NCBI GenBank assembly: GCA_027294455.1
Contig: JAPULZ010000174.1
Span: 54,346 to 118,345 of the forward strand
Length of the DNA: 64,000 nt
Source: Gemmatimonadota bacterium
GTDB lineage: Bacteria; Gemmatimonadota; Gemmatimonadetes; Gemmatimonadales; GWC2-71-9
Reading direction: 5' to 3'
The translations under genes were made by a program, and so were the position numbers. Within the stretch, counting starts at the first letter, position 1. Each line of letters starts with the position of its first letter. The notes beneath the pieces are model-generated. The model did not search any database and had not been told where the DNA came from. It was given only the letters and a program-made list of their open reading frames with translations. Below are positions 1 to 10,249 of the stretch, piece by piece.

Positions 1-105
1 ATACGTAAGACGTCTTCCATGGCGCGAGAATGGTATGGCGGCGCCACCGAAAATGGAAGTGAATCGGCGCCGGGCGGCGCCCCGACATCCGAACCACGAG
101 GTCTC

Positions 106-459
106 ATGACAAGCGAGTTAGCGGCAAAGACGTGCATACCCTGCCGGGGCGGCGTCCCGCCTCTGCCGAGCGATGAAATCCGAAAACTCCTCGGCCAGCT
201 GGGCGGGGATTGGAAGGTGGTCGACGATCACCACCTACAAAAGGATTACGCATTCAAGGACTTCGCCGAGGCGCTGGCATACACCAACCGGGTGGGCGCC
301 ATGGCGGAAGAACAGGGTCATCACCCGGACATCTACCTGGCGTGGGGCAAGGTGGGGGTCACGGTTTGGACGCACAAAATCGACGGCCTCACGGAGAGTG
401 ATTTCGTCTTCGCCGCCAAATGTGACGCTGTCCTATCGGGCGCCGTACCTCCCGGGTAG
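106..459 (+). CDS. 4a-hydroxytetrahydrobiopterin (pterin-4a-carbinolamine) dehydratase
   Basis: Internal ATG at 106 (MTSELAAKTCIPCRGGVPPL...); PCD-family pattern with EEQGHHPDIYLAWGKVGVTVWTH. Confidence 0.9.
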   Translation: MTSELAAKTCIPCRGGVPPLPSDEIRKLLGQLGGDWKVVDDHHLQKDYAFKDFAEALAYTNRVGAMAEEQGHHPDIYLAWGKVGVTVWTHKIDGLTESDFVFAAKCDAVLSGAVPPG

Positions 460-473
460 ACAGAAGCGGCGGC

Positions 474-2525
474 CTACATCACAGGCCTGTCCCTGGGCTG
501 CAGCTTCACCGACCAGAGGCCGCTGCTGATGTCGGAGAAGAAAATGTGGCCCTTGAAGGGCTGCACGCCCCACGCTGCGGGTGCATTGGGAATCCATCCC
601 AGCGGGTCGTTGGCCTTGAACACGGCGATCTCCCGGCCCTGCGTGTACAGGTTTCCCATCAGCTCGCCGGACACGTCCACCAAACGCATGCCGCCCTCGT
701 AATACGCCTGGTAGAGGATGTCGTCCTCGACCCAGATGTTGTGCGTGCCGTACTCGGGGACCTCGTACCGGGCCACCATCTGGGGATCCTCGGGGTCGGT
801 GAGGTCGATGACCTGGATGTAGCCTGACGTGGCGCGGGGATAGCCGCCCCGGCCGGTCTCCGGATCGTACGGTTGGCGGTGGTCGGGGCCGTTGCCCTCC
901 CAGGCAAGGCCGCGCCGGCTCACGATTTCGTCACCGGCAAACAGGTAGAACTTGCCCGTAGACTGCGACACGTACGGGAAGATCGCATGCGTCTGGCCGC
1001 TGGGAAGGGGATACGCCGTGATGAGCACCGGGTTCTCGATGGACCCTCCCCACCGGCCGTTGCCTACATCCACCATCACCACACCCGTACCCCACTCCGC
1101 GGAGTACGCGATGCCGTCGTGCACCCACACGTCGTGGATCCGGCTGTCCGGATGGTTGTATTCGCTCACGTACTTGGGGTTGTAGATGTCGCGGACATCG
1201 AGAATGACGTACTTGTCGCCACCCGAGAGAGCGAAGAGGTAATCGTTGGTGGCAAAGACGTTGTGCACACCGCCCGTCAATCCCTCATCGTACGCAGACG
1301 CGATGGTGGGATGCGCGGGGTCGGCCAAGTCGAGAATCACCACGCCGTTGCGCCGGTTGGACGCGCCTTCCCGGGAGATCACGGCGTAGCGCGCGTCGGG
1401 AGACACCTTGACGTCGTTCAGCGAGCGGGCGTCCACTTGAATGGAATCGGTCTTGAAGATGTTGCTGGGGTCGGTCACGTCCCAGACGAAACCATGGGTC
1501 TGCGCCTGACGGGCGCCGGTGAGGGCGTAGTCCCGTCCATCCAGTCCCTCGAACACCCAGAGGTCGCTCGTGTAGTGGGTCGTCTGGCGGCCATGGCCCA
1601 CGACGTCGAGGCGTTGCACGACGTCCCGCGGCTCGACGGTGAAGCGCCGCGTGGCGGTCAACGGTCCCGCCGTGGCCATCACGGTGTAGACCCCGGGTAC
1701 GTCGGCCACCATGCGCCCACCGTCCAGCTGTCCGGGTGCGCTGGGAGCGATGACGCCCTCGGCGGGCTTGTACGCCAAGGTCCACACCACCGGGACATCA
1801 CCGAAGATGAGACCCTCGGCATCGCGCGCGACCGCCGCGAAGCTCTGGACGTCACCGGTGCGGACGACTTCCGCTCCGCCCGTGATCTCGAGCCGAACGG
1901 CGGGAAACACCATGGCTTCGTAGTTCATGCTGCTCGTGACGTTCTCGAACGTGGCGGAGATGCGAACCGATCCGGCCGCCGCCGCCGTCACATAGCCGTA
2001 CTGATCCACGGTGGCCACGTCCGGATCCGAGCTGCGCCACTGGACCGTCGCGCCTGGCCGCGCCGAGCCATCGGCGTGCCGTGCGGTCGCCTCGTGCAGC
2101 AGAGTCGTACCGGCGTACAGGGTTCCAGGCTCAGGCATGATGTCGATGCTGGTCACGCCGGGCCAGTTGACGGTCACGGCGATGCGCACCATGGGCGGGG
2201 CGCGATCCGTGTCCGGCGGCAGGGCGACAGTGGCGAACACCTGGTATTCGCCCGCCGCCACTCCTACGAGGAATCCGTCCTCGAACCGGATACCGCGAAA
2301 CGCGCCGGCGACGCGAATCGGCACGTCGACCACGTTGCCGTCGGCATCGTAGGCCGTGAGGGACACCGGGGTGCGCTCACCCTGGGTCACCACGACCGGG
2401 CTGGGACTGGCCTCGAGGCGCGTGACCGCCAGGGCACGCTGGAGTTCGTCCTGCGCGTGCGCTTGGGGAACAGCGAGGGCGGTGAAGATGACGGCGGCCG
2501 AGCAGAATCGTGCGAACCTGATCAT
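474..2525 (-). CDS. Secreted protein with bacterial Ig-like (BIG2-type) region and C-terminal LVIVD beta-propeller repeats
   Basis: ORF 474..2693; likely start at MIRFARFCSAAVIFTALAVPQAHAQ (signal peptide). Ig-like text VQWRSSDPDVATVDQYGYVTAAAAGSVRISA; repeated VILDLADPAHPTIAS / VIDLTDPEDPQMVARYE units. Confidence 0.75.
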   Translation of the reverse strand: MIRFARFCSAAVIFTALAVPQAHAQDELQRALAVTRLEASPSPVVVTQGERTPVSLTAYDADGNVVDVPIRVAGAFRGIRFEDGFLVGVAAGEYQVFATVALPPDTDRAPPMVRIAVTVNWPGVTSIDIMPEPGTLYAGTTLLHEATARHADGSARPGATVQWRSSDPDVATVDQYGYVTAAAAGSVRISATFENVTSSMNYEAMVFPAVRLEITGGAEVVRTGDVQSFAAVARDAEGLIFGDVPVVWTLAYKPAEGVIAPSAPGQLDGGRMVADVPGVYTVMATAGPLTATRRFTVEPRDVVQRLDVVGHGRQTTHYTSDLWVFEGLDGRDYALTGARQAQTHGFVWDVTDPSNIFKTDSIQVDARSLNDVKVSPDARYAVISREGASNRRNGVVILDLADPAHPTIASAYDEGLTGGVHNVFATNDYLFALSGGDKYVILDVRDIYNPKYVSEYNHPDSRIHDVWVHDGIAYSAEWGTGVVMVDVGNGRWGGSIENPVLITAYPLPSGQTHAIFPYVSQSTGKFYLFAGDEIVSRRGLAWEGNGPDHRQPYDPETGRGGYPRATSGYIQVIDLTDPEDPQMVARYEVPEYGTHNIWVEDDILYQAYYEGGMRLVDVSGELMGNLYTQGREIAVFKANDPLGWIPNAPAAWGVQPFKGHIFFSDISSGLWSVKLQPRDRPVM

Positions 2526-2613
2526 CCGAGCAACTCCGGCAGGAGAATTGGGAATCGTACTAATATCGATGACGTGAGGAGAATTCGGAAGACAACTAAG
2601 TCGCGGATGTCCA

Positions 2614-2895
2614 TCAGAGCAGCCGCAGCGCGCCCCGCACCTGCTCCTCGATGCGCTCTCGCGGCACGTGCACCGACGCTCGCCGGTTGGCATACTCCAC
2701 CGCCCTCACCGCCTGGCGCCTCAGCGAAAACCAGGGCCACCAGCGCTTGAGCGGTACATGCCACGTCCGCACCACCTTGGGCCACCGGGTCCCGTGCCAC
2801 ACCCGCACCACGGCGAACCATGCCTTGGCGGAGATTTTCACGTCGACGCGCACGTCGCCGTGGCGATAGATGTCTGTGCGAGCGTGGGGCTGCAT
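2614..2895 (-). CDS. Small hypothetical protein
   Basis: 93-aa ORF filling the gap between the LVIVD gene and recG; no recognised family. Confidence 0.35.
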   Translation of the reverse strand: MQPHARTDIYRHGDVRVDVKISAKAWFAVVRVWHGTRWPKVVRTWHVPLKRWWPWFSLRRQAVRAVEYANRRASVHVPRERIEEQVRGALRLL

Positions 2896-2950
2896 TCGGT
2901 GCGATGTCGCGATCGCCTAGTGAATTGTCGTCGCTCGGTTACCGTTCCAC

Positions 2951-2974
2951 GGGCGAGGCATGCCCCGCCCCTGC
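2951..2974. repeat. Diverged REP-like element copy
   Basis: GGGCGAGGCATGCCCCGCCCCTGC, 21/24 identical to 51681..51704; in the intergenic region downstream of recG. Confidence 0.45.
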
Positions 2975-3013
2975 TATCGAACCACTGGACACTGGATCCT
3001 GCCCCCCCACCAC

Positions 3014-5083
3014 CTACCCAACCCGAAAAAGCTCCATTCCCCGTTCATACCGACGTTCAATACGCTTGCGCAGGTCCCGATGTTCCTTTTGCTGCAACGC
3101 CGGATCGTTCTCGATGATGCCAAGCGCCGCCTTCCGCGCCGCGACAATGAGACGGTCGTCCTTGGCGAAGTCGGTGTACCGCAGGGTGATACCGCCCGAC
3201 TGCCGGGCGCCAGCCAGCTGCCCCATCCCCCGCTCCTCCAGATCCAGCTGGGCAATGCGAAAGCCGTCCGTGGTCTTGGCGAACTGGGCCAGCCGCGTGC
3301 GGGCGCCCTGGTCGGCCACGAGAATACAGTGACTCTCGTCGGCCCCGCGCCCGACCCGGCCGCGGAGTTGATGCATCTGGGCGAGCCCGAACCGCTCCGG
3401 GTGCTCGATGATCATGATGGTGGCGTTGGGCACGTCGATCCCGACCTCGATCACGGTCGTGGCGACCAGCACCTGAATCTCCCCGTCTCGAAAGGCGCGC
3501 ATGGTGGCTTCGCGCTCCGCGGTCTTGAGCTTGCCATGCACGAGGCCGACCACCAGGGGATCCAGGTCGATCTTCAGTTGCTCCCACATCGTTGTCGCCG
3601 CCTTGAGATCCACCTTCTCGGATTCCTCGATGACGGGGTAGACCACATAGACCTGTCGTCCCTCATCGCAATGCTTGCGCACGAACTGGTAGATGCTCTT
3701 GCGGCTCTTGCTGCTCCGCACGGTCGTCTTGACCTCGCGGCGGCCCGCCGGTTTTTCCTTGAGCGCCGAGATGTCGAGATCGCCGTAGAGGGTCAAGGCC
3801 AGCGTTCGGGGAATCGGCGTGGCCGACAACAGCAACACATCCGGAGTCTCGCCCTTCTCGATGAGCGCCGCGCGCTGCTCCACGCCGAACCGATGCTGCT
3901 CGTCGATCACGACCAGCCCCAAACGGTGAAACCGCGTCTGCTCCTGAAACAGCGCATGGGTGCCCACGATGACACGGGAGCCACCGGCGGAGATACGGCC
4001 TCGGACGGTTTTCTTCTCCGAGGCTGAGAAACGGCCCAGCAGCAACTCGGGTACGATCCCGAGCGGCACGAGCAACTCGCTCAGCGTGGCGGCGTGTTGC
4101 TCGGCCAGCAGTTCCGTCGGCGCCATGAAGACGGCCTGGCTGTCGTTCTCCACCGCCAGCAGCATGGCGAACAACGCGACGATGGTCTTTCCCGATCCCA
4201 CGTCTCCCATCAAGAGCCGGTGCATGCGCTCCGGGGACGTCATGTCGGCGGTGATCTCACGAATGCATTGGCGCTGCCCCGCCGTCAACTCGAACGGCAA
4301 CGTGTTTTTGAGCTGCGTCGTCAATGCCCGCTTGATCTCGTGCTGCATCCCCTTGGCGGCATGCTTGGCCAGATGGCGCGCGCGTGCCACGACCAGCTGC
4401 AGGTCGAACAGTTCGTCGAACGCCAACCGCCGGCGACCCGCCTCTGCCGCGGCCGCCGTGTCCGGCCGGTGGACGGCCTCCAGCGCGTCCCGCAGCGGGG
4501 GCACCCGCAACGCGGGCGGCACGATGACCTGGGCCACATCCTGCACCAGGAGGAGCATCTCATCGAGATGATCGTGGATGAGACGGCGGATCTGCCGGTG
4601 AGACAGGCCCTCGCTGGCGGGGTAGACCGGCAGCACCAGCCCCATGATCGTGTCTTCGTCGCCGTCGTCGGGACCCGCCAGCACGATCTGCTCGCGCGGC
4701 ACGATCTGGCGGCCGTGATAATACTTGACCGGTCCCGAGACCAGCAGCAGCTGCCCCTCTTTAATCGTCCGATCGAGAAACGCCTGGCCGGGCCACGCGC
4801 ATTCGATCAAACCCGACGCATCCCGCATGACGGCGCGGAAGATGCGCAACCGCCGCCGCGTGGGCAGCACGCCCTTGGAGACGACACGACCGATGAGCGT
4901 GACCTCCCGGCCCACGTCGGCCCGGGCGATGGGCGTGACGTTCGTGGCGTCGAGATATCGATGGGGGATATGGTACAGCAGGTCCTCAACAGTACGGATG
5001 CCCATGCGGGCGAAGATCTCGGCCCGTCGCGGACCGACGCCCTTGAGATACTGAACCGACGTGTCCAGTCGGAGCGGCATCAA
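3014..5083 (-). CDS. recG: ATP-dependent DNA helicase RecG
   Basis: 689 aa; GDVGSGKTIVA, VIDEQHRFGVEQR, LLLSATPIPRTLALTLYGDLDIS, QLRGRVGRG. Confidence 0.95.
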   Translation of the reverse strand: MMPLRLDTSVQYLKGVGPRRAEIFARMGIRTVEDLLYHIPHRYLDATNVTPIARADVGREVTLIGRVVSKGVLPTRRRLRIFRAVMRDASGLIECAWPGQAFLDRTIKEGQLLLVSGPVKYYHGRQIVPREQIVLAGPDDGDEDTIMGLVLPVYPASEGLSHRQIRRLIHDHLDEMLLLVQDVAQVIVPPALRVPPLRDALEAVHRPDTAAAAEAGRRRLAFDELFDLQLVVARARHLAKHAAKGMQHEIKRALTTQLKNTLPFELTAGQRQCIREITADMTSPERMHRLLMGDVGSGKTIVALFAMLLAVENDSQAVFMAPTELLAEQHAATLSELLVPLGIVPELLLGRFSASEKKTVRGRISAGGSRVIVGTHALFQEQTRFHRLGLVVIDEQHRFGVEQRAALIEKGETPDVLLLSATPIPRTLALTLYGDLDISALKEKPAGRREVKTTVRSSKSRKSIYQFVRKHCDEGRQVYVVYPVIEESEKVDLKAATTMWEQLKIDLDPLVVGLVHGKLKTAEREATMRAFRDGEIQVLVATTVIEVGIDVPNATIMIIEHPERFGLAQMHQLRGRVGRGADESHCILVADQGARTRLAQFAKTTDGFRIAQLDLEERGMGQLAGARQSGGITLRYTDFAKDDRLIVAARKAALGIIENDPALQQKEHRDLRKRIERRYERGMELFRVG

Positions 5084-5970
5084 TCTCCCAGCAGACGTTC
5101 CGCGAATCGGTGAGGATCGAAGTCCTCGAGATCGTCCATGCCCTCCCCGACACCGACAAACCGGATGGGCGCGCCGATCATCCGCTGGAGCGAGACCACT
5201 GCGCCACCCTTCGCCGTTCCGTCGAGTTTGGTCACCACGAGACCCGACACGGGCACGGCGCCGGAAAAGATCTTGCCCTGCTGCACCGCGTTCTGCCCGA
5301 CGGTGCCGTCGAGCACCAGCAGGCTCTCGTGCGGGGCCCCCTCACACCGACGACCGATGACCCGCACGATCTTCTGCAGCTCGGTAACCAGATTGTCCTG
5401 GGTGTGCAACCGGCCCGCCGTGTCGACGATGAGGACATCGATGTCCCGGGCGATGGCGGCGTCGACCGCGTCGTACGCGACGGCCGCCGGATCGCCACCC
5501 CGCGTTCCCGTGACCACGGGAAGCCCCAACCGCTCTCCCCAAATCGAGAGCTGCTCCTGCGCGCCCGCGCGAAACGTGTCGGCCGCGGCAAGCAGGACCG
5601 TCTTGCCATGCCGCAGGAACCGCCGGGCCAGGCGCGCAGCCACCGTGGTCTTGCCCGCCCCGTTCACGCCCAACAACAGCACGACAGTGGGACCATCGGC
5701 GGCGAACTGGAACGGGGTGAGTGTCGCGGCATCGGATTCGAACATTCCGACCAGCTCGGCCACCAGCCACGCGCGGAGGGCGGCCTCGGTCTTGAGATCC
5801 CCGCGGCGCAGTTGGCGCTCGAGGTCTTCCATGAGATCGAAGGTGGCCGGGCCGAAATCCGCCTCGATGAGCACCCGCTCGACGTCCTCGAGCATGTCGT
5901 GGTCGACACCCTTGACCAGGACCGCCACGTCCGTGAGGGCGATTTCCTTGATACGCCGCCACAGAGCCAT
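5080..5970 (-). CDS. ftsY: Signal recognition particle receptor FtsY
   Basis: Likely start MALWRRIKEIAL; GVNGAGKTTVAARLA, AADTFRAGAQEQL, DTAGRLHT, TKLDGTAKGG. Confidence 0.93.
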   Translation of the reverse strand: MALWRRIKEIALTDVAVLVKGVDHDMLEDVERVLIEADFGPATFDLMEDLERQLRRGDLKTEAALRAWLVAELVGMFESDAATLTPFQFAADGPTVVLLLGVNGAGKTTVAARLARRFLRHGKTVLLAAADTFRAGAQEQLSIWGERLGLPVVTGTRGGDPAAVAYDAVDAAIARDIDVLIVDTAGRLHTQDNLVTELQKIVRVIGRRCEGAPHESLLVLDGTVGQNAVQQGKIFSGAVPVSGLVVTKLDGTAKGGAVVSLQRMIGAPIRFVGVGEGMDDLEDFDPHRFAERLLGD

Positions 5971-5972
5971 CG

Positions 5973-7799
5973 TCAGGGCAATCCACGACGCTGGCGCCAA
6001 CCCCACTCGCACATCAGCGCCACCATGGCGACAGCGAACAACCACCACACCTCCCGGGCCCGCCGCATGATCAAATCGTACCCCGCTTCGCCGGCACTGG
6101 CGGTCATCGTCACGGGCCGGGCGTGATACTCATCGGAGTAATCCTCGACCACAGTGACGCCGCGTCCACCCCCGGCGCCCACCGCGCTCCAGCGATAGGT
6201 ACCCGGTTCCAGGGACAGCAGTGCCACCCCCCGTGGATCGAACTGCAGCGTCCGCCTGCGCGTGGAGTCACCACTCACGAGGGAAACGACGGCGGAGTCG
6301 GGTATGGTGTCTCCCGTCCACCGAAACGCCACCGGTACGCCACGCTGCACCACGTCGACGGCGCTCAAGCTGGCCAGACTCCGAACGTTCCCGGTCTGCA
6401 GCAACCAGTCCGTGCCGGCGGAGATGAACGCGCGATAGGTTTCTCGCGCCGCGCCGCCGCGCAACACCCAGCGCCACAACCCCATGCCCGCCGTGGTGAG
6501 GCGACGGTAGCCGCTCGAATCCCGTCCGATGAGGAGCGGGCGAGCGACACCTCGTCGGGCGAGCCGCCCCATGAGGCCGATCCACTCTCCGCCTCCGGCG
6601 ACGAGCGGCACGACCCCCACCAGCGGCGGCACCGAATCCCACGCGGCCCTCGTCAGACGGCCCGCCAGCGGCGATGCCGGAATCTCGGGGCTCACGTACC
6701 AATCGCCCTCGAAGAACTCCGTCGTCGAATCCGTGGCCGCCGGCCAGAACCACACCGCGCGGGACGCCACACCGAGCTGCAACCGGTCCCGTCCCCGAAT
6801 CACGAGCAGCCGCGCCGCCCGGGCCGCGGCACGGACCGCATCTTCCGGAACCGGGCGCAGCGTGCGCATCTCGATCCACATGGTCGGCTGCAATCGCGCG
6901 AAGCCCTGCACGCTGGTGCCCGCCACCGCAGCGATTTCGCTCACCAACCATCCCCCCTCGGTGTCGGCGGGATCCACGATCACCACGACGGCAGGTCGGG
7001 CGGCTACCGTGACGATGCGACGCCGCTCGTCGTCCCGGGGCTCGGCATCGCCGGCGAGGCTCAGCCGCACGGCGACGACATGGTCTCCGGCAGACAGCAG
7101 CCCTGGTGGTATCGTGAACGTGCGGCGCGCCGTGCCCGGAGCCGGTGGCAGCGACAGCGCCCGGTTCAACAACCGCGTGGTCCCGGACACGATCTCGATG
7201 CGGGCGCCAGCCGTATCGAGATCCCCCCAGGTGCCCACCACGACCCTCACGCCGATGGAGTCCTGGTCCTGCACTCGCCGGTCCATCGTCACGTCGAGCA
7301 GCGCCGCGTTGGGCACCGTGTCCCGGGGCAGCAGCACCACCTGGACGCCGTGGGCCAGACTCGGTGGCAGTGTTGCGCCGTCCTGAATCTCGCCGTCGGA
7401 CACGACATACACGGCCCCCGCGCGGCCGGCACTCGCCTCCAGGGCATCTCTCAATCGAGACTGCCCGTCGGACGGCGCCAAGGTATCGAACGGCGCCAGC
7501 GCGGCACCGAATCGGAAGATGGTGCCGCGGTCGGCGAGGGTGCGCGCCGTATCGAGGGCCTCCTGCCAGCGCCCGCCGGACGCTCCCATGCTCAGCGACC
7601 CGTCCAGCAACACGGTGGGCGCGCCGCCGGCGATCCGTCGCAGGCCCCCCGGATTGAACAGCGCCACTAACAGGGCGCCAAACGCCACTGTGCGCAATGC
7701 GGCGAGGCCCAGGCCCTCGGCACCCAGGCGTTCACGCCCGAGATAGACGGCACCCGCCAGCGCGGCAGCGACGGCAGTCGTGAGGATTATGCCGAGCAT
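5973..7799 (-). CDS. vWA-domain-containing membrane protein (BatA/aerotolerance-like)
   Basis: 608 aa; N- and C-terminal hydrophobic segments; MIDAS-like VLLDGSLSMG and VVSDGE. Confidence 0.6.
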   Translation of the reverse strand: MLGIILTTAVAAALAGAVYLGRERLGAEGLGLAALRTVAFGALLVALFNPGGLRRIAGGAPTVLLDGSLSMGASGGRWQEALDTARTLADRGTIFRFGAALAPFDTLAPSDGQSRLRDALEASAGRAGAVYVVSDGEIQDGATLPPSLAHGVQVVLLPRDTVPNAALLDVTMDRRVQDQDSIGVRVVVGTWGDLDTAGARIEIVSGTTRLLNRALSLPPAPGTARRTFTIPPGLLSAGDHVVAVRLSLAGDAEPRDDERRRIVTVAARPAVVVIVDPADTEGGWLVSEIAAVAGTSVQGFARLQPTMWIEMRTLRPVPEDAVRAAARAARLLVIRGRDRLQLGVASRAVWFWPAATDSTTEFFEGDWYVSPEIPASPLAGRLTRAAWDSVPPLVGVVPLVAGGGEWIGLMGRLARRGVARPLLIGRDSSGYRRLTTAGMGLWRWVLRGGAARETYRAFISAGTDWLLQTGNVRSLASLSAVDVVQRGVPVAFRWTGDTIPDSAVVSLVSGDSTRRRTLQFDPRGVALLSLEPGTYRWSAVGAGGGRGVTVVEDYSDEYHARPVTMTASAGEAGYDLIMRRAREVWWLFAVAMVALMCEWGWRQRRGLP

Positions 7800-7826
7800 C
7801 GGTACTGAGTACTGAACACCGGGGAA

Positions 7827-9092
7827 TCAGCTGCCCGCAACGACGCCACGATGCGAGGGTTCTGCCAGCAACCGATCATATGCGGCCCGGGTGACCTCGA
7901 ACAGGGGGCGCATGTCATCGGAGACCGGCTCCCCGTCGCCCATATCCACACTACGGGAATCGACTTGGCGGCCGTTCTTGAGGAACTCGTAATGCACGTG
8001 GTATCCGGTGGCCAGCCCCGTCATGCCGACGTAGCCGATGATCTGTCCCTGGGTGACTCGCACGCCCGGCCGGATGCCGCGGGTGACGCGGACCATATGC
8101 GCGTACCGGGTCTCGACGGCCTTGGGGTGGTCGATCGTCACGACCGTGCCGTAACCGCCCCACCGGCCCGCTCGGGAGACGACGCCGTCGGCCGTGGCGA
8201 AGATCGGCGTACCCGGGTCGGCGGCGTAGTCGGTGCCGAGGTGCGCCCGGTAGCGCTGGAGGATGGGATGGAAGCGGCGGCCGAAGCCACCGGAGATCCG
8301 CCGGAACTGCACCGGATAGCGCAGGAACGCCCGGCGCAGCGATCGACCCTCGGCGTCGTAATACACGTTGCGGTTGGCGTCGTCCGAAACGACGTACGCG
8401 GTGTTGGCCCGGCCGATGGTCTCGATGCTCGCTGCCAGCAGTCGCCCGTAGCGCACATCGCCGGCGGAAGACGTCAATCGCTCGTACAGCAGGTAAAACC
8501 CGTCACCGGGTCGTAAGTCGCGGTAGAAGTCGATCACCCACCCATACACGTCTTCGGCCACATTCCAGATCAGGCGATCCCGCTGTCCGTAGGGGAGAAT
8601 CGAGTCGGGGATGGCGGCGTGAATCGCGTCGTTCAGCGAGGAGCCGATGACCCCGGACACCCGCTCCCGCACCACTTCCCACTCGATGGTGTCGAGCTCA
8701 CCGGTCCACTCTCCGAGGGTATCCCGATCGAGTTGCAGAAACGCATCGTCGTCGATGCGGGTGCGGACCTGGTTGGGGATCTCTTCACCGATGACGTAGC
8801 GAAAAGTGAATCGCTGCGTGGTGGTGACACGCCGGGGATCGAGCCCATGGGGCCGCGCGGCGGCCACGAGCTGGAGGAGCTCTACACCATCGACGTTATG
8901 GCGGGCGAACATGTGAGTCAGCGTTTCGTTGCGCCGCAGGCGGTCCGTCCGACTGGTGAACGCCTTCGTCACGACGATGGGCTCCGCTACCGGAATGTCC
9001 TGGACAAGGCGGGCAGACGCAGCCCGCCAGGCGATTAGTGCCGTGACGAGCACGGCCCCGAAAACGCCGACGGGCAGATAACGCCGGCGCAT
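7827..9092 (-). CDS. M23 family metallopeptidase
   Basis: N-terminal TM; GRRFHPILQRYRAHLGTDYAADPGTPIFATADGVVSRAGRWGGYGTVV...TGYHVHYEF, canonical M23 core. Confidence 0.9.
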   Translation of the reverse strand: MRRRYLPVGVFGAVLVTALIAWRAASARLVQDIPVAEPIVVTKAFTSRTDRLRRNETLTHMFARHNVDGVELLQLVAAARPHGLDPRRVTTTQRFTFRYVIGEEIPNQVRTRIDDDAFLQLDRDTLGEWTGELDTIEWEVVRERVSGVIGSSLNDAIHAAIPDSILPYGQRDRLIWNVAEDVYGWVIDFYRDLRPGDGFYLLYERLTSSAGDVRYGRLLAASIETIGRANTAYVVSDDANRNVYYDAEGRSLRRAFLRYPVQFRRISGGFGRRFHPILQRYRAHLGTDYAADPGTPIFATADGVVSRAGRWGGYGTVVTIDHPKAVETRYAHMVRVTRGIRPGVRVTQGQIIGYVGMTGLATGYHVHYEFLKNGRQVDSRSVDMGDGEPVSDDMRPLFEVTRAAYDRLLAEPSHRGVVAGS

Positions 9093-10240
9093 CAGTCCAT
9101 CTGGCGGCGGATGAAGGTGGGAATCTCCATCTCCGAAATCTCACCACCGTCGGTGCGCTCGGGCGCCGGCTGGGACGGCGGCTGGACCGGGAAGGGCCCC
9201 CCGCCTCCCACCGCCTCGGAGCGTTGCGGGAACTGCAAGACGCCGGGAACGGTGCTTCGCAGATTGGGATCCTGCTCGAAAGCCTTGTCGAAGCCCGTCG
9301 CGATCACCGTCACGCGAATCTCGCCCTCCATGGCGGCGTCGTTCACCGCGCCGAAGATGATCTCGGCCTGATCTCCGGCCGCCTCGTGGGCGACTTCGCT
9401 GATCTGGTTCACCTCGCCGAGAGTGAGGTCGTGGCCGCCGGTGATGTTCACCAACACCCCGGTGGAGCCGTGGATGGACACGTTGTCCAGCAACGGGCTC
9501 GAAATCGCTTCCTGCGCGGCCTCCAGCGCCCTATCCTCGCCGCGGGCGATGCCCGTGCCCATGAGCGCGGCCCCGCCGTGCTGCATGACCGTGCGCACGT
9601 CGGCGAAATCGACGTTCACGAGGCCCGTCACCGTGATGAGCGTCGAGATGCCCTGCGTGGCATGGAGCAACACCTCGTCGGCTTTCTTGAGGGCGTCCTG
9701 GAACGGGACGTTCTTGCCCACCACGGCCAGGAGTCGCTCGTTGGGCACCACGATCATGGTATCCACGCATTTGCGCATCTCGGCAATGCCGATTTCGGCT
9801 TGCCGCATGCGCTTGCGACCCTCGAACAGGAACGGCTTCGTGATGATCCCGATGGTGAGCGCACCCACGTCGCGGGCCAGTTGCGAGATGACCGGTGCGG
9901 CGCCCGTTCCCGTGCCCCCACCCATGCCGCAGGTGATGAACACGAGGTCGGCTCCCGCGAGGACATCGAGCACCTCGTCCTTGTTCTCCTCGATGGCCTG
10001 ACGGCCGATTTCCGGGCGCGCACCGGCGCCGAGGCCGCGGGTCAGCTTCTTGCCGATCTGCACCCGGATGTCGGACCGCGTGTTCATCAACGCCTGGGCA
10101 TCGGTATTGACGGTGATGAATTCCACACCCATGAGGTGCTCGTCGACCATCCGGTTGACCGCGTTGCCGCCGCCGCCCCCGATGCCGACTACCTTCATGC
10201 GTGCGTTTTGCGAGATTGCTTCTTCGAGCTCAAAAACCAT
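9092..10240 (-). CDS. ftsZ: Cell division protein FtsZ
   Basis: GIGGGGGNAVNRM, GMGGGTGTGAAPVI, C-terminal peptide EMEIPTFIRRQMD. Confidence 0.98.
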   Translation of the reverse strand: MVFELEEAISQNARMKVVGIGGGGGNAVNRMVDEHLMGVEFITVNTDAQALMNTRSDIRVQIGKKLTRGLGAGARPEIGRQAIEENKDEVLDVLAGADLVFITCGMGGGTGTGAAPVISQLARDVGALTIGIITKPFLFEGRKRMRQAEIGIAEMRKCVDTMIVVPNERLLAVVGKNVPFQDALKKADEVLLHATQGISTLITVTGLVNVDFADVRTVMQHGGAALMGTGIARGEDRALEAAQEAISSPLLDNVSIHGSTGVLVNITGGHDLTLGEVNQISEVAHEAAGDQAEIIFGAVNDAAMEGEIRVTVIATGFDKAFEQDPNLRSTVPGVLQFPQRSEAVGGGGPFPVQPPSQPAPERTDGGEISEMEIPTFIRRQMD

Positions 10241-10249
10241 GGGTTGCCC

